Shown here one piece after another: positions 21,445 to 33,264 of a DNA stretch of 64,000 bases. Source of the stretch: Ophiobolus disseminans (taxonomy: Eukaryota; Ascomycota; Dothideomycetes; Pleosporales; Phaeosphaeriaceae). The position numbers and the translations under genes are program-made. Numbering within the stretch: the first letter of the stretch is position 1; each line of letters starts with the position of its first letter. The stretch covers positions 124,001 through 188,000 of the forward strand of contig MU006242.1 of NCBI GenBank assembly GCA_010093685.1, in the 5' to 3' direction. The notes beneath the pieces are model-generated. The model ran no database searches. It was not told the DNA's origin and saw only the letters and a list, made by a program, of their open reading frames with translations.

Positions 21445-22146
21445 ATGTCCGGTAATGACCAGGGCGAAGCCTAGGAGCCTGCTGCTCACGATCAATCACA
21501 ACCACAATCCTCATTGCTCAATCCTCGTATCCCTCCCGAGATCCGCAATCACATCTACCACTATGCTCTCACCGCGGATACACCTCCGTCCCATCCTGAC
21601 CCCGCCGAGGGAGAGTCTATACCGCACTCCTGCAATGTCGCAATCCCGCGCTACACATGCCGTCAAATGAACAGAGAGATGAGGATGATTGTCTTCCGCG
21701 ACAATACACACATCTTGAACTGGTTGGAATACAGCAGATCTTTTAGTCGTCCTGGGGATTATATGAATCGCATGTTCAACCTCGAGCATAATCTCGCAGC
21801 AGAGATCCGCAAGCTAGCCATCTACACGGAACCATGTGACGCGGATGAGTTCATTGACGTACTGCGCGGACATTTGCGCATCAGGTGGCGTGCCGTTCAG
21901 AGGCTCGACGAGTTGCGCATCATCTTCGATGTTCCTCGCATCACCAACCCGGCTTGGAAGACAACGAGGACACGCCAGGAGAACAATGTGTGCCATACCG
22001 TGTACCAGCTCACGCACGTGAATCGGGTCGTCATACAGAATATCTATTATCGTTCCGACAACGATTTTGTGAGCGACACAATGACACGTCGTTGGAACGT
22101 GCTCATGTGGGAGGATGATGATGATCGTATCAACGACGACCGCTAG
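21445..22146 (+). CDS. 2EXR-domain protein with in-frame TAG at codon 10 (possible pseudogene)
   Basis: From the ATG at 21445 the frame reads nine codons, meets TAG at 21472-21474, and then stays open for 224 codons to the stop at 22146. The 2EXR hallmark LNPRIPPEIRNHIYHYAL and a later TCRQMNREM motif lie after the TAG. The first in-frame ATG downstream (21667) would drop the hallmark. One base change (CAG to TAG) would explain it. Other readings are stop-codon readthrough, a sequencing error, or an upstream exon spliced to GCCTAG as acceptor. No convincing upstream exon was found. Function is unknown, as for other 2EXR proteins. Confidence 0.6.
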
Positions 22147-22676
22147 GAGCTGGTGTTTGACTTCTCAAACAGTCTGGTATTGTCCACGGAGAGTTTGCGT
22201 CTTGATTCAGAGGAGGCTGTATGACTTGAGCGATTGTTGTAGCCTAGTTGGCAGCTCAAATAATACATTCCCTCCATGCGTGCTAGTTGGTCATTCGAGT
22301 CAGTCAAGATGTTTTGTGGTTGTGCTATATGTGGACACTGATATCAGTAGATTAACCACAATATCGGGATTCACCCACGGGACACGCTCGATCTGGAACA
22401 CCACCACGGAAAGCTTGTTCGCTAAATCTAAGCGACATTTCTGATTGCCGGCAGCGATTGACATGCATGCAAGACACTTTCTAGGCTGCGACCTCGATGG
22501 TCGCTTACTCCAGATCTGAGCGGTCGATACGACAACGCAATGTATCGAGGCCGGGAAGGTATTGCTTAACAGTATCGCATGACATACTCTTTCATTTCAG
22601 AATCACCATCGACGGAAGGATATAGAAGGCGGCATCCACCTCGCATGATCGATTATCTTTCTCCATGTCCGCCACC
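22147..22676. other. Intergenic, LPMO promoter side
   Basis: About 530 bp between two genes on the plus strand. I see no gene or repeat. Confidence 0.35.
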
Positions 22677-23644
22677 ATGAAGTCCCTCCTCGTCTCCACC
22701 CTCGCCACCCAAGCCCTCGGCCACGCCCTCTTCCAGCAACTCTGGGTTAATGGTGTTGACAAAGGCAGCACCTGCGTGCGCCTCCCCGGCACAAACTATG
22801 CCTCCAATTCGCCCGTCTCAGTCAATCTCCCACACCCAGTTCACCCACCTATCCAACAACCACTAACAGCTCCTAGAGCGTCACCTCAAACGACGTCCGC
22901 TGCAATGTCGGCGGCTCCAAAGGCGTCGCGGGGAAATGCCCCGTCGAAGCCGGCGGCACCGTAACCGTGGAGATGCATCAGCAAAATGGCGACCGTGGAT
23001 GCAAGAACGAAGCCATCGGCGGCGCGCACTACGGACCCGTACTAGTCTACATGTCTAAAGTAGACGACTCTACCAAGGCGGATGGAAGCAGTGGATGGTT
23101 CAAAGGTAGGTTGTTCAAGATCTGGCACCGCGCTGGACTAAGGTCGACGCAGTGTATGAGAACGCTTGGGCGCCATCGAACAAACGTGTCGGGGACGACG
23201 ATTTCTGGGGTGTTAAGGACCTCAACACGTGCTGTGGAAAGCTGGATGTCAAGATTCCTGCGGACCTTGTGGCGGGGGATTACTTGTTGCGCGCGGAGGT
23301 TATTGCGTTGCATACCGCTGGTAGCTCGGGCGGTGCGCAGTTGTACTTGTCTTGCTGTGAGTTCAAACGTGCTTTGCCTTTGCTAAAGTGATTACTGACA
23401 TTCGACAGATCAACTCTCCGTTACTGGTGGTGGCAGCCTGAGTCCTCCGACAGTCAAGTTTCCAGGCGCGTACAAGTCGAGCGATCCGGGCATTCAGATC
23501 AACATTCATGCTGCTGTGAGCAAGTATGTTGCTCCCGGGCCGGCGGTTATTGCGGGTGGAACGACTGTTACGCCTGGATCGGCGGTGTGTCCTAAGGCGG
23601 CGGCGAAGATGGTAAGGGGGATGAATGACATCTTCTCATTCTAG
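22677..23644 (+). CDS. AA9 lytic polysaccharide monooxygenase
   Basis: A copper enzyme that oxidatively cleaves cellulose or related glucans outside the cell. Four exons (22677-22820, 22877-23105, 23153-23356, 23409-23644) encode 270 residues. The signal peptide MKSLLVSTLATQALG ends right before HALFQQLWVNG, placing the histidine-brace His1 at the mature N-terminus. The second copper His is in GAHYGPVLVYMSKV. TCCGKLDVKIP and YLLRAEVIALH are further AA9 landmarks. No CBM1 is attached. The first intron has a weak donor (gtcaat), chosen because it restores SVTSNDVRCNVGG. An in-frame ATG four codons upstream is less likely. It is tail-to-tail with the GH105 gene. Confidence 0.93.
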
Positions 23645-23735
23645 ACGTCAAATTAGCACTACACCACATCAGCACACAACAACCCATCCTGAACAAATCA
23701 TATCTTCATTTCAATTCACTTCCATTCCTCACCCC

Positions 23736-24872
23736 CTAAATAAACGCTCTCAAATACTCCCCCAGCGCCATAATCGCCATCGCCTGCCCATACGGCATAC
23801 TCGTAATCTTAATATCCTTGTAATGCTGCAACGTATGCCCCATACCTGTCCCAAAGCTCACCTCCTGTAGCTCTCCATCTTTATCCACCCGCTCAATCAC
23901 TGCCTTGATCGCCTTGACCGCGCTCTCCTGATACACCTTGCCGCTAATATACCGCTTGCGCACCGCCTTGAGCATACCGTACGCAAAGCCCGCCGTCGCA
24001 GACGCTTCTTCGTACGAGCCGTCTGCGACCGACACATCGAGCAGCGTGCGCCACATGCCGTTGTCAGCTTGGAGTTTGAGCAGCGCGGCGCATTGCGATT
24101 CGAGCGTGTGGATGAGGAATTGGCGGAGCGGATCTGTTTCTTTCAAATCCAGCAGCTCGATGAAATCCGGAATAGCAATCGTGAGCCACGAGTTTCCGCG
24201 CGCCCAGCGTGCGCGCGCGAAATTATGTCCGACATCCAAGCCGCCCTTGTCCTCCCACTTCCAGCCGTGGAAAAACAGGCCCGTCGTCGTGTCGCACAGG
24301 TACTGGCAGTGCAGCAGGAACTGGCGCTTCGCCTCCTCGACGTACTGCGGGCGGTTGAGCAGGACGCCTATCTTAGCGAGCGGAAGTGCACTCATCATGA
24401 GCGTGTCGTCCCAGAGTTCGTCCTTGTTGTACTCGAGGTACGTCTCGTGTTGGAAGCCGCCGTATTTTGTGCGGGGCAGGTCGGTCATGAGCCACTCGGC
24501 CCAGGCGTCGAGCCAGGGCAGGAAGGTCTTGTTGCCGGTTTCTTCGTAGAGGTAGGCGAGGGTGAGGAAGGGGCTCATCGTATTGATGTTCTTGGTTGTG
24601 CCTCTGCTGAGCTGTGTACTGAACCAGGTTTGCATGATGTTCATTGTGTCCTTGTCACCGGTCAGGGTGTAGTAGTGCCATAAGCCGTAGAGGCCGACGC
24701 CGTGGGTCCATTCCCAGCCGTCCCAGCCTTTGGTGTCGATTATGCGGCCATCGGGGAGCTTGAGGAGGAATTCGCCTGTTGTGTCGTTGATGTTTACGAG
24801 GTTGTGGGTTAGGAGCTTGATCTTGGAATCGATGGTGTCTTTTGTTAGACCGTTGATCGTAAGAGAAGACAT
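23736..24872 (-). CDS. GH105 unsaturated rhamnogalacturonyl / glucuronyl hydrolase
   Basis: The enzyme removes unsaturated uronic acid residues left by pectate or rhamnogalacturonan lyases. It is a single exon of 378 residues, close to the family norm. The alpha/alpha-barrel landmarks are visible: GWDGWEWTHGVGLYGLW with the catalytic Asp region, LWDDTLMMSALPLAKIG, and FARARWARGNSWLTIAIP. There is no signal peptide, so it probably acts inside the cell on imported oligosaccharides. Only about 90 bp separate its stop from that of the LPMO gene. Pairing with an LPMO suits plant cell-wall use. Confidence 0.93.
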   Translation of the reverse strand: MSSLTINGLTKDTIDSKIKLLTHNLVNINDTTGEFLLKLPDGRIIDTKGWDGWEWTHGVGLYGLWHYYTLTGDKDTMNIMQTWFSTQLSRGTTKNINTMSPFLTLAYLYEETGNKTFLPWLDAWAEWLMTDLPRTKYGGFQHETYLEYNKDELWDDTLMMSALPLAKIGVLLNRPQYVEEAKRQFLLHCQYLCDTTTGLFFHGWKWEDKGGLDVGHNFARARWARGNSWLTIAIPDFIELLDLKETDPLRQFLIHTLESQCAALLKLQADNGMWRTLLDVSVADGSYEEASATAGFAYGMLKAVRKRYISGKVYQESAVKAIKAVIERVDKDGELQEVSFGTGMGHTLQHYKDIKITSMPYGQAMAIMALGEYLRAFI

Positions 24873-26055
24873 CTTGCGCGATTGTAGTGCGTGAACGCTG
24901 TCTGTGGGGTTGTTCGCTTCACAACTTCAAAAATTTGCAATTGAGGGCAGAGAAGACGTGAGAATGAGGGGAAAGTAGCGACTAGGATTGAAATGGTTTT
25001 GCGAAGTATGATAAAGCTAAAAACGCGCCAGGTCACACGCGTTGTTGACGGGTGCAGGTGGGTTGTTATGGGGCCGAGCAATAGCTGTATCTTTGAGCGG
25101 GGTTAGAAAGGCTGGGAAAGCTCCATACATACAGACCGCACATGTTCGTGCCTCTCTGCACCGATTCGTCTTGTTCTACACCGACCATGACGCCGAGGAG
25201 CTGGGGATCCACGTGGTGTCGTAGCCAGAGCTTGGGTTGATGGAAGGCGGCTCTTCCCTCTCCTCAGAACATCGACCCCAGAGCACCTTCATGCCGATCA
25301 CGTCCTGGGAACTCGGCTGAGCAGGCGCGCTCGTGTGACAATGCACCGATGCTCGTAGCGCGCTGCACCGAGTCAAAACATACACTCACGAAGCGACCAG
25401 GGTACCGCGGCAGCCTGTGTTGAGCCGACCTGGGGAGCGCTGGCTGATTCATAACTCCACTCGACCCACCAACTAGAAGCGGAGGAAATCTTCCACCAGC
25501 AACCTCCTCCAACGAGAGCTTCGCCTGGTGCTCTCATGAGTTTGTTTCATCACGTGCACTCTGTCGCTCGTCAACAGCGCCGCTCGGTGTGCATTCTGCC
25601 GATGAATTGCCCAAGGTGGTTATGAGCCAAGACGGTGGCGTCTCCACAACGCTTGTTCCTTCTGTGGACACTCGGCACTCTGAATAGACGGTTTGAGACT
25701 AGGGGTATAGAACGGTTGAAAACTGGCGACTCAGAATGCGACCTTGGCGCTCGGATGTCCGGTGGGATGCTACGTCAAGCTTTGGAGGCTCTAAGGGATG
25801 ACTCGATAAGCGTTAACACCGGGGACATGTTTGAGTCGCAGGGAATTGACACAGAATGGCGGAGAACACCTGCTGCATGGGGTAAGTTGCCCGGGGTACT
25901 GGGGCACCTGGGGTTACGGACGAGCAAAGCAATCTTCGGGGGTAGAAATATTTCGTCCTGTTTCCCTCTTTTCTCCAGTTCAGCTGAGTCCAGAGGCCTT
26001 TCGTTTCCTCTCCAGTCACCGTTTTCCATCGTCAATCTACGGAAGTGCTCCCAAG
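24873..26055. other. Divergent intergenic region, GH105 and transporter promoters
   Basis: About 1.2 kb. ORFs around 25.6-26.2 kb read into the transporter's first exon out of frame and show no protein features. No repeat was noted. Confidence 0.4.
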
Positions 26056-27946
26056 ATGACGACCCCAGCCAGCCACGAGGGTGTTCACACCGCACCAGCA
26101 GCGTCTTCTTATCCTGCCGACAAGAAGGAGAGTGGCGAGGTCGAGCGTGTCTTGTCTGCCGAGGACGAGAAGGTCGACCATGTCAACTACGACCGTATTG
26201 ACAAGGAAGTCGCAAAGTATGCCGATGCCAACTCGGAAGCTGTTCACATCTCGGAAGAGGAGAACAAGCGGCTGAAGAAGCTCATCGACAGACGTGTGCT
26301 GCCGATTATGATCATCACATACTTTCTCCAGGCCCTGGACAAGGGCACCATGTCCTTCTCCTCGATCATGGGTATTCGAAACGACATCCCGATCCTGAAG
26401 CAGAACTACTACGTAAGTTGCAACCTTCATAAATTGGCCCTGACAACAACACTAACATACCGTAGTTCGGATGGCTCACCACCTGTATCTACATCGCTAT
26501 CCTCATTGTCGAATACCCCATAAATTGGACTATTCAACGAGTACCAGTTGGCAAGTTCCTCGCCATCAACATCATACTATGGTCTACGGTTCTTACCATG
26601 CATGCGGCCTGCTTCAGCTACCCGGCTCTCATTACAGTCAGAACCCTCCTTGGTATCTTCGAAGCTGTTTGCCAACCGGCGTTTTTGATCATGTCTTCCA
26701 TCTGGTATAAGCGTGAGGAGCAAGCACAGGTTGTCAACTACTGGTACATGATGAACGGTGCCCAACAGATCGTGGGAGGTCTCCTGGCCTACTGCTTCTC
26801 CCAGATCAGGCATCCCAGCTTTGTCACACCAGCAGGCGTACCCCAGCCCGGAGATGCAAAGCTTAGGTCATGGCAAGCTATCTTCATCACCTACGGCACA
26901 ATCTCATTCCTGTGGGGTATCTTCGTGCTCATCCGTCTGCCTGGTAAGTCCCCGCATCCAGTCACTCTACCTAGTTCCTAACATGCCCCAGACTCTCCCA
27001 TGCGCGCCAAGTGCTTCAGCGAAGCAGACAAGAAACTCATGGTCGAACGCGTCCGCTCCAACCAAACCGGCCTCCAAAACAAGAAATTCCGCTCCTACCA
27101 ACTCAAAGAGGCCCTCCGCGACCCCCAGACATACTGCTACATGCTGATCCAGATCTGCACCACACTCCCCACCTCCGGTCTCGGCGCCTTCTACAACATC
27201 ATTCTCACGGGCTTGAAGTTCAGCCTGCTCCAGACGCAACTCCTCGCCATGGTCCTTGGCGCCGTCATCATCGTCACATTGATGGGATCAGCCTGGCTGT
27301 GCAAGAAGACGGGCCAGAACTTGATGACCATGGCTATTTTTGTGATTCCCTCTTTCATCGGCACCATAGTCATCATGACGGTCGAAAACAAGAACGCGGC
27401 GTCCCGTGCTGGTCTACTCATCAGCTACTGGATCGTCTTCACTTTCTGGGCCGCGCAGGGTCTCGGTATGTCTATGTTGACGCGAAACGTCGGCGGCCAG
27501 ACTAAGAAGTCGGTCTGCATCACTATGAATTTCCTGGCGTGGTGCGGTGGCAACGCTGCGGGCCCACAGGTGTTTTTCGACGGCGATGCACCGCGCTACC
27601 GCAAGGCGCTGTCGATTCACTTGGGCTGCTACTCCGTGCTGGTGTGCGTTATTGTTTTCCTGCGCTGGAACTTGGCGCACCGCAATAATAAGAAGGATCG
27701 CGAGTTTGGCAAGGACATCAACACGACTCACGGCTTTGACGGTACGATCTTTCCGGGTATGGAGTGGGTGTATTGTCTTAGATGGCGGATGGGTGACATT
27801 GTCAGTCTCTATGAGACTGACTGTGTTGCCCTTACCTTTTGGACTACAACACCTAATAAGTACTGCCCCTATTTTAGGAACTTTGCTGACTTCGCTTCAC
27901 AGACTTAACCGACCGTGAGAATCCCAACTTCCGCTATGTGACATAG
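26056..27946 (+). CDS. MFS transporter, Dal5 / allantoate permease (ACS) type
   Basis: A plasma-membrane anion:cation symporter; family members carry allantoate, nicotinate, pantothenate and similar organic acids. Four exons (26056-26412, 26466-26943, 26992-27741, 27903-27946) give 542 residues. A hydrophilic N-terminus of about 85 residues precedes twelve predicted spans. Motifs seen: ALDKGTMSFSSIMGI in span one, RTLLGIFEA, and SIWYKREEQ. The last small exon was placed so that the protein ends in DLTDRENPNFRYV, the conserved C-terminal signature of this group. Substrate cannot be told. It is not clear that it belongs with the neighbouring pectin and cellulose genes. Confidence 0.92.
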
Positions 27947-29123
27947 AGCTCAATTCCACCGAAACTTGGCGCTACCATGCGGCGGCCGCTATGTCACCTA
28001 AGCGTGTGGTGGCTGTCAGCACGGTGTTGCTCGCTGCGACGGCTTCATGATGGAGATTATTGCTACTGTAACATCTCTGAAAATCGATTACCACAAAGTG
28101 ATATTGTTATACCAATCTTCCCACATGCCATGTATCCGTACATCATTCGAGCCCTCAGCTTCGAGAAGACGTTCAATCTATCCCACTGCCTTTACGTGCA
28201 TACATGATTTATCCCAAGCACCCTAAGCTTCCACCTGCCCGCGCTGAAAACTGGGCATGCATGCCGGGAAGCTTAATTCACACCCCGACCTTCCAAGATT
28301 TGAGGCGTTGGCTTGGTAAGCGAGCAGGATGCGATGGCTTGGGCATATTGCGTGGCAGCTGACATTGATAAATGCGTACCTAGTGGAATTTAACGTGAGC
28401 TGCAAGACGCTTCTCCCGAACGGAATTCACCTTGCGGGTTCAGGGTGTTTGTTTTGTTTCCCAATATGGCTGTGCAATACTGTACCCAACCACACTGCTT
28501 TCCATCCTGCCTTGTACACACGCCAGACATCGTGCTCTCGTCATCGGCTGAACGGCTTGACATGCTAGGCAGTAGTTTGCCATATCAAGCGTCAGAAGAG
28601 AAGGGGCAGCGGTGTGTAATTGTCGGACGGTTAGTATGCGGAACATGAGCGAAGAGGTAAGCAGGTGTTGAGGCTGACATATTCTAACTATATGTGTTGC
28701 GCCGATGAGTGCGTCTGTGTTCTGTAGTTGCAAGAAAAGAATACATATGTACAAGGTCATTTATATTGCTGGTATATGGGATGAGCAGTGAGACAACAAG
28801 AAATAGGGGTAATGAGGAAAGGATGGAAGGAACTCATAGTTGAACGTGCTCTATAGGGCAGAGTGGATGCCTTAATTACCGAACAATGCCACAATTTTCA
28901 CATCGTTCACAGTACGATTAGACAGCTCATCATGCATGCGACTTTCAATTCTGCTCCGCCAAAACGAGCCCGTCTATACACCAAAAGCTATGCCAAAACT
29001 GCAACTCACGCTCGACAAACGAGTCATTGCTCTAGCCAGTGTCCTAAGCAATGCCTCGTGAGGGTCTATGGATATCAAAGGAAGAGAAGAAGGGGTTATG
29101 AAAAAGAAACAGGACGTAGTGTC
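27947..29123. other. Convergent intergenic region
   Basis: About 1.2 kb between convergent stops. AT-rich 3' tails and a 12-bp palindrome around 28257 are present. No supported gene. Confidence 0.4.
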
Positions 29124-31011
29124 TCACACCTTGTCCTTTTCTTTCTTCTTATCCTTCTTGTCGGAATGGTGCTTGTCGTGCTTGTTCTCCTTCTTTGCTG
29201 CGGCTTCAGCCATGAGCTGTTCGAACGCCATAAAGTCGCCCTCTTCTTCTGGGTCGCGCTCCGCCTGTGATCTGTTAGCATTCATACAAGCACAATAGGA
29301 TTGTGGATAGGGGACATACCTTCTGGAACATTTCACCTATGATCATCAGCGCATGTGCCCTCTCAACCCGCTTCTCGAGCTTGACTTTCTTGTCATTCAG
29401 TACCGAGTCGCAGACATCTCTTAGCACGCTTTGAATCTCAAATTTGCTGCCTCTCCACGCGGCGGCGAGGATCTTGCCCGTGACGCGCTTCTCGTATTCT
29501 GCCTTCTTCTCGTCGGTCCACGCCTCGCCGCCTTGCTCTTCCAGCTTAGCCATCTCTTCCATTGTGAGCTGCGCGTCAATCGCAGCACTCATTGTGCTCC
29601 ACGTGTCCTTGACCAGCGTGCCCTTGTCCTTGATACGGCTGAAGAAGCCTGAGATGCCGAGGAACTTTTGTGATTTGAGGAAGGATGATGCCTTCATAAT
29701 GTAGGTGGCACCGACGGCGTGCAGAATCTCGAGACCAAACGACTCCATCTTCAGGTTCTCAATCTCGAGGTGAATCTTCTCCTTGAAAGCGGCAGTGACG
29801 TCTGAAGCCTTGTCGGTCTCAGTCCATACGGAGATGCGGTCGACGAGCTTCTTGGAAAGGTTGGTGATGCGCTCTTCCCGTATCTTCTTGCGCTCCATCT
29901 CATACGCTGCTAGCTCCTCTCGCTGCTCCTTGGTCAGACCAGCCTTTTTCTTTTGCTTCTCGCGCAGCTCCTTCTCGGCATCCGTCATGCCTGCCGTCTC
30001 CATGCGCGCGTCCTCCTCCGACTTGTCCATGATGGCAGCTCGTATCGGTATGCCGCGCTGCTGCGGTGTACTCGTGCCGGATGCAGAGGGCGTGGAAGTG
30101 GAGGCTGAGGCAACGGCTGGCTCTCTGGCTGGTTCAGCGTAAACAGGCGGCGGTGCGCCATACACTGGCGGTGCATCTTGGGCGTGTGCTCCTGCTCGTT
30201 CGGCGGCTGCTTCTGCCTCCTTGGCTTGGGCGGCAGCACTGGGGGCTGTATGGGCTGTGGGTGGTGCAGGGACTGCATGGTCGGTAGGGCCGGCGGGGCC
30301 AGGCGCGGGGACAGTGCCGGTCGTGCTATCTGTCTGTCCCGCAGCAAGAGGAGTCGAGGCTGCTGCCTTTTCGGCTTGAGCCGCGGCGGCCTCCTGCTCC
30401 TCCATCTCGCGCATGGAGATCTCCATGGTCTTGGTGAGGTCCTTCATCAACGAAATCTCACCGATCCTGTCTTTGTCAGCACATACCACTCTCATGTCCC
30501 TCCCTCATAAGCTCATGATTTACGGGATGTGCCATACCAGTCGACAAAGGCCTCTCCACCAAATATCATGGTGAAGAACTCGGACGGGTCCTCTGCAGCC
30601 TGGTCAGTAGCTGCCACTATCAGTACTGTTCACGTGTACGTACCAAACCCGCTGCTCGGCATGGCGCCTTCCTTGCCATACTTGTCGTATGCTGCTCGCA
30701 GCTGGTCGTCGCTGAGTATCTGGTACGCCTCGCCAATCTGTCATAGCATGAGCCCCGCCATCCCACCACGAGTTTGCGCGTGCAACAACACCGCAGCTGG
30801 AAGACATACTTCTTGGAACTTTGCGTGCGCCGTCTCGTCTCCGGGGTTCTTGTCTGTCCGAGTGTAAGTGTGCGGAGCATTTCCACGACAGGTTGCGCGC
30901 CGTACCGGGATGCAATTTGATGGCGAGCTTGCGGTAAGCCTTCTTAATTTCGAGCTCCGTGGCCGTGGGCGTCACGCCGAGGGCGTCATAGTATGCTGTT
31001 TCTACAACCAT
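29124..31011 (-). CDS. CAJ1: J-domain co-chaperone, Caj1-like with DnaJ-X domain
   Basis: Six exons (31011-30906, 30853-30810, 30737-30644, 30592-30538, 30466-29320, 29264-29124) encode 528 residues. The J domain starts YYDALGVTPTATELEIKKAYRKL; the HPD tripeptide is intact but split by the first intron. A Gly/Ser-poor linker leads to a long Ala/Pro-rich low-complexity stretch. A DnaJ-X domain follows (LVDRISVWTETDKASDVTAAF and SFLKSQKFLGISGFFSRIK). The C-terminus is Lys-rich (KKDKKKEKDKV). Yeast Caj1 and relatives stimulate Hsp70 and act at membranes. The symbol reflects similarity, not proven orthology. Confidence 0.9.
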
Positions 31012-31532
31012 GATTGCGTTTATGGAATATGTGGGTAGGAATTCGGTGATAGGCGGTAGGAAGCGTGGCCCGCTATGTACTTGGTAGGCTTGTTGGGCGC
31101 GCGTCGACGCTGCAGGGCGCCTTCCGAAATTCCCTGCGCCGCACCCTGCGCCACGCCTAGCGACGTCACCAGCTGACTCATGTGAGGAACCGCAGTTCGT
31201 GCCAGTATGACCCAGCCCGAGTAGAGAATCACTCACACTGCGAGCCATATGACATTTGCATGCACTTTCTCATTCGTAGATATGCTAGATATGAAGCTCG
31301 CGTCTATCAGACACCCGCCGAGTCGGGGTATAGCTTCATGGTCAGATGAATCATGTCAGAAACCCAATATCACCGGTCGCCGCCCATGCATTTACGCCAT
31401 GCCAAAAACCCATCCCATGATCGTGACCCAGTATTCATCTACTTTTAGCCCAACCAGAGAGTAAATCACGAAAGCGCAGTCCAAGCACCGAGTGCGCGTG
31501 AGGTGGCAGCCCCCCGCTGCTGAGTTTGATGC
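31012..31532. other. Intergenic between J-protein start and eIF4E stop
   Basis: About 520 bp. It holds the J-protein promoter and the eIF4E 3' UTR; no gene seen. Confidence 0.35.
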
Positions 31533-32399
31533 TTAGACGGTGAACTTGGCCTTCGCGCGGGTGCTACCCGAGTGGGCCGCATCGGTGTGGCCTGAGAACT
31601 CGACGGCCTCATTCTCCTTGAGCTGGAGCGCCTGCTTGAACCGGTTGCCAATCTTGAGTAGGACGTCCTTGCCCTGTTCCTGGGTCCTGCTCTTGCCCTG
31701 CTCGCCAGTCACCGCGCGACCGACGGATCGGGTCCACAGACCGATACGGTAGAAGCCCTTCCGGACGTTGACGACGACACCCATGACCTCATTGTCTTCC
31801 TCGTCCTCAAGGTTCTCGCCAATGGCCGCAAGCATCACATGAAGCCAAAGCGCGTCGATGTTGATGGCCTTCTTGTCCTTGAACTGGAAGGCCCACTTGC
31901 CGCCGTGCTTGTTCTGCGCGTCCTCCCACTCGGGTCGTACGTTCTTCTTGAAGAGGTGGTAGTCGGCCTTGAGTGCGAGGTCCGACGTGGGGGTGATGTT
32001 GTTCTAGTCGGTCAGTATGGGCAAGCGTGCCATGTTCAGAGCCACCTACGTAGATGCCCCAGAACTCCTCAACCGAGTCGAACGAGATGACCTCCTTCAG
32101 CAGCTCATTCCAGTTGTCGCCCTACATTTGTTAGTCATCCAGCTGCACGCGCAGTGCATAGTGAAACATACCCTGCCGCTCGGGGGCTTGGTGAACCATA
32201 GCGTCCAAGTGTTCATGAGAGGGTGCTTGACGTTGAAGTTCTCGGGGTCGTGGAAGACGGTGCGGACCTCGCTGTCGCCTGTTGTAGCGCTGGTTGACGA
32301 CTTCTCATTGCTCTCGCCTGAGCCCTCGGTAGGCGAGATGGGGATGGTGTCCAGCGGCACCTGCTGGTTGGGGTTTGGTGCAGTCGCGACGTCGGCCAT
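31533..32399 (-). CDS. CDC33: Translation initiation factor eIF4E (cap-binding)
   Basis: The protein binds the mRNA 5' cap and eIF4G. Three exons (32399-32172, 32121-32050, 32003-31533) give 256 residues. An acidic Ser/Thr-rich N-terminus of about 50 residues precedes the fold. Landmarks are HPLMNTWTLWF, VEEFWGIYNNI, and a cap-binding Trp in RPEWEDAQNKHGGKW. GFYRIGLWTRS also matches the family. The C-terminus has the usual variable extension. Introns fall at typical sites and keep phase. Confidence 0.95.
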
Positions 32400-33264
32400 T
32401 GTGAATGTGTTTGAGGTGTGTGTGTGAAGGAAGAATTTAGGGTGCTGTCGATAGCCAAGTCAAGCCGTGAGCGAGGTAGCGGTTGTGTGTTGAGGTGGAT
32501 GTGGTTGTGGATGTGAGAGGGTGGAGGCGGGGCTGTCGAAGTCGCGCCGGGCGATATCGTAGGTAGCTGCAGTCGCGGGTCTGTGCTTGCCTAGTTGATA
32601 GTGTGAAGAGGAAGGTTCGGGCAGGTGAATGCGTCGTCGCAAGTGCGTGTGTCTGCCTCTCTGGGTCTTGAAGCGAGAAAATGCAGGTGCTTTGGGGACG
32701 GTTTGCGCTAGGGCCTGATTGGTTGCCCTTTCGGCGTCTCACAACTCCCTCCGACACGAATGCGGTCACAGCTTCTTATGCGCTAATGGGGCCGTGGTAT
32801 CTTCCTAGGAGCTGGACGGTTTGAGATGATCTTGTCAGCGCGCGTGATGAGTTACGGTATATTACTTGTTTAGACCTCAACTGGGAGTCACGAACAATGC
32901 AGTCACAATAGATGGGTCATGGCCAAAAAATATATCGTTTGCCATCTACAGTCGACATTCATGTCCACGCCACTGCTATAGCTCGTTCCCATAGTAGGAA
33001 CTCTCACAAACAGCCTCGTCGCCGAGCAAGGCGCCAATCGATATAAGCACTTCTCGGCCCAACTACTGCCATGAGGAAAGGCGGAGTTGGAATTTGACAT
33101 CCGTGCTAGAACCAACTCGACTCACATTGAGGCACTCAGGCCATTATCCCCTAATCTTTGTGTTCATGATCAATATATTAGAATTGCTAGAGACACACCT
33201 GCTTGGGAAGAACAAGGCGCCATCAACTATGATACATATGGACAAGAAGGTCGAACTGTCATAC
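32400..33264. other. eIF4E promoter and ERG9 3' flank
   Basis: About 865 bp. ORFs here are short and low-complexity; no gene supported. Confidence 0.35.

Noticed and set aside
23938..24683. Two ORFs of about 200 codons opposite GH105
   Set aside because: Antisense shadows of a strongly supported coding exon.
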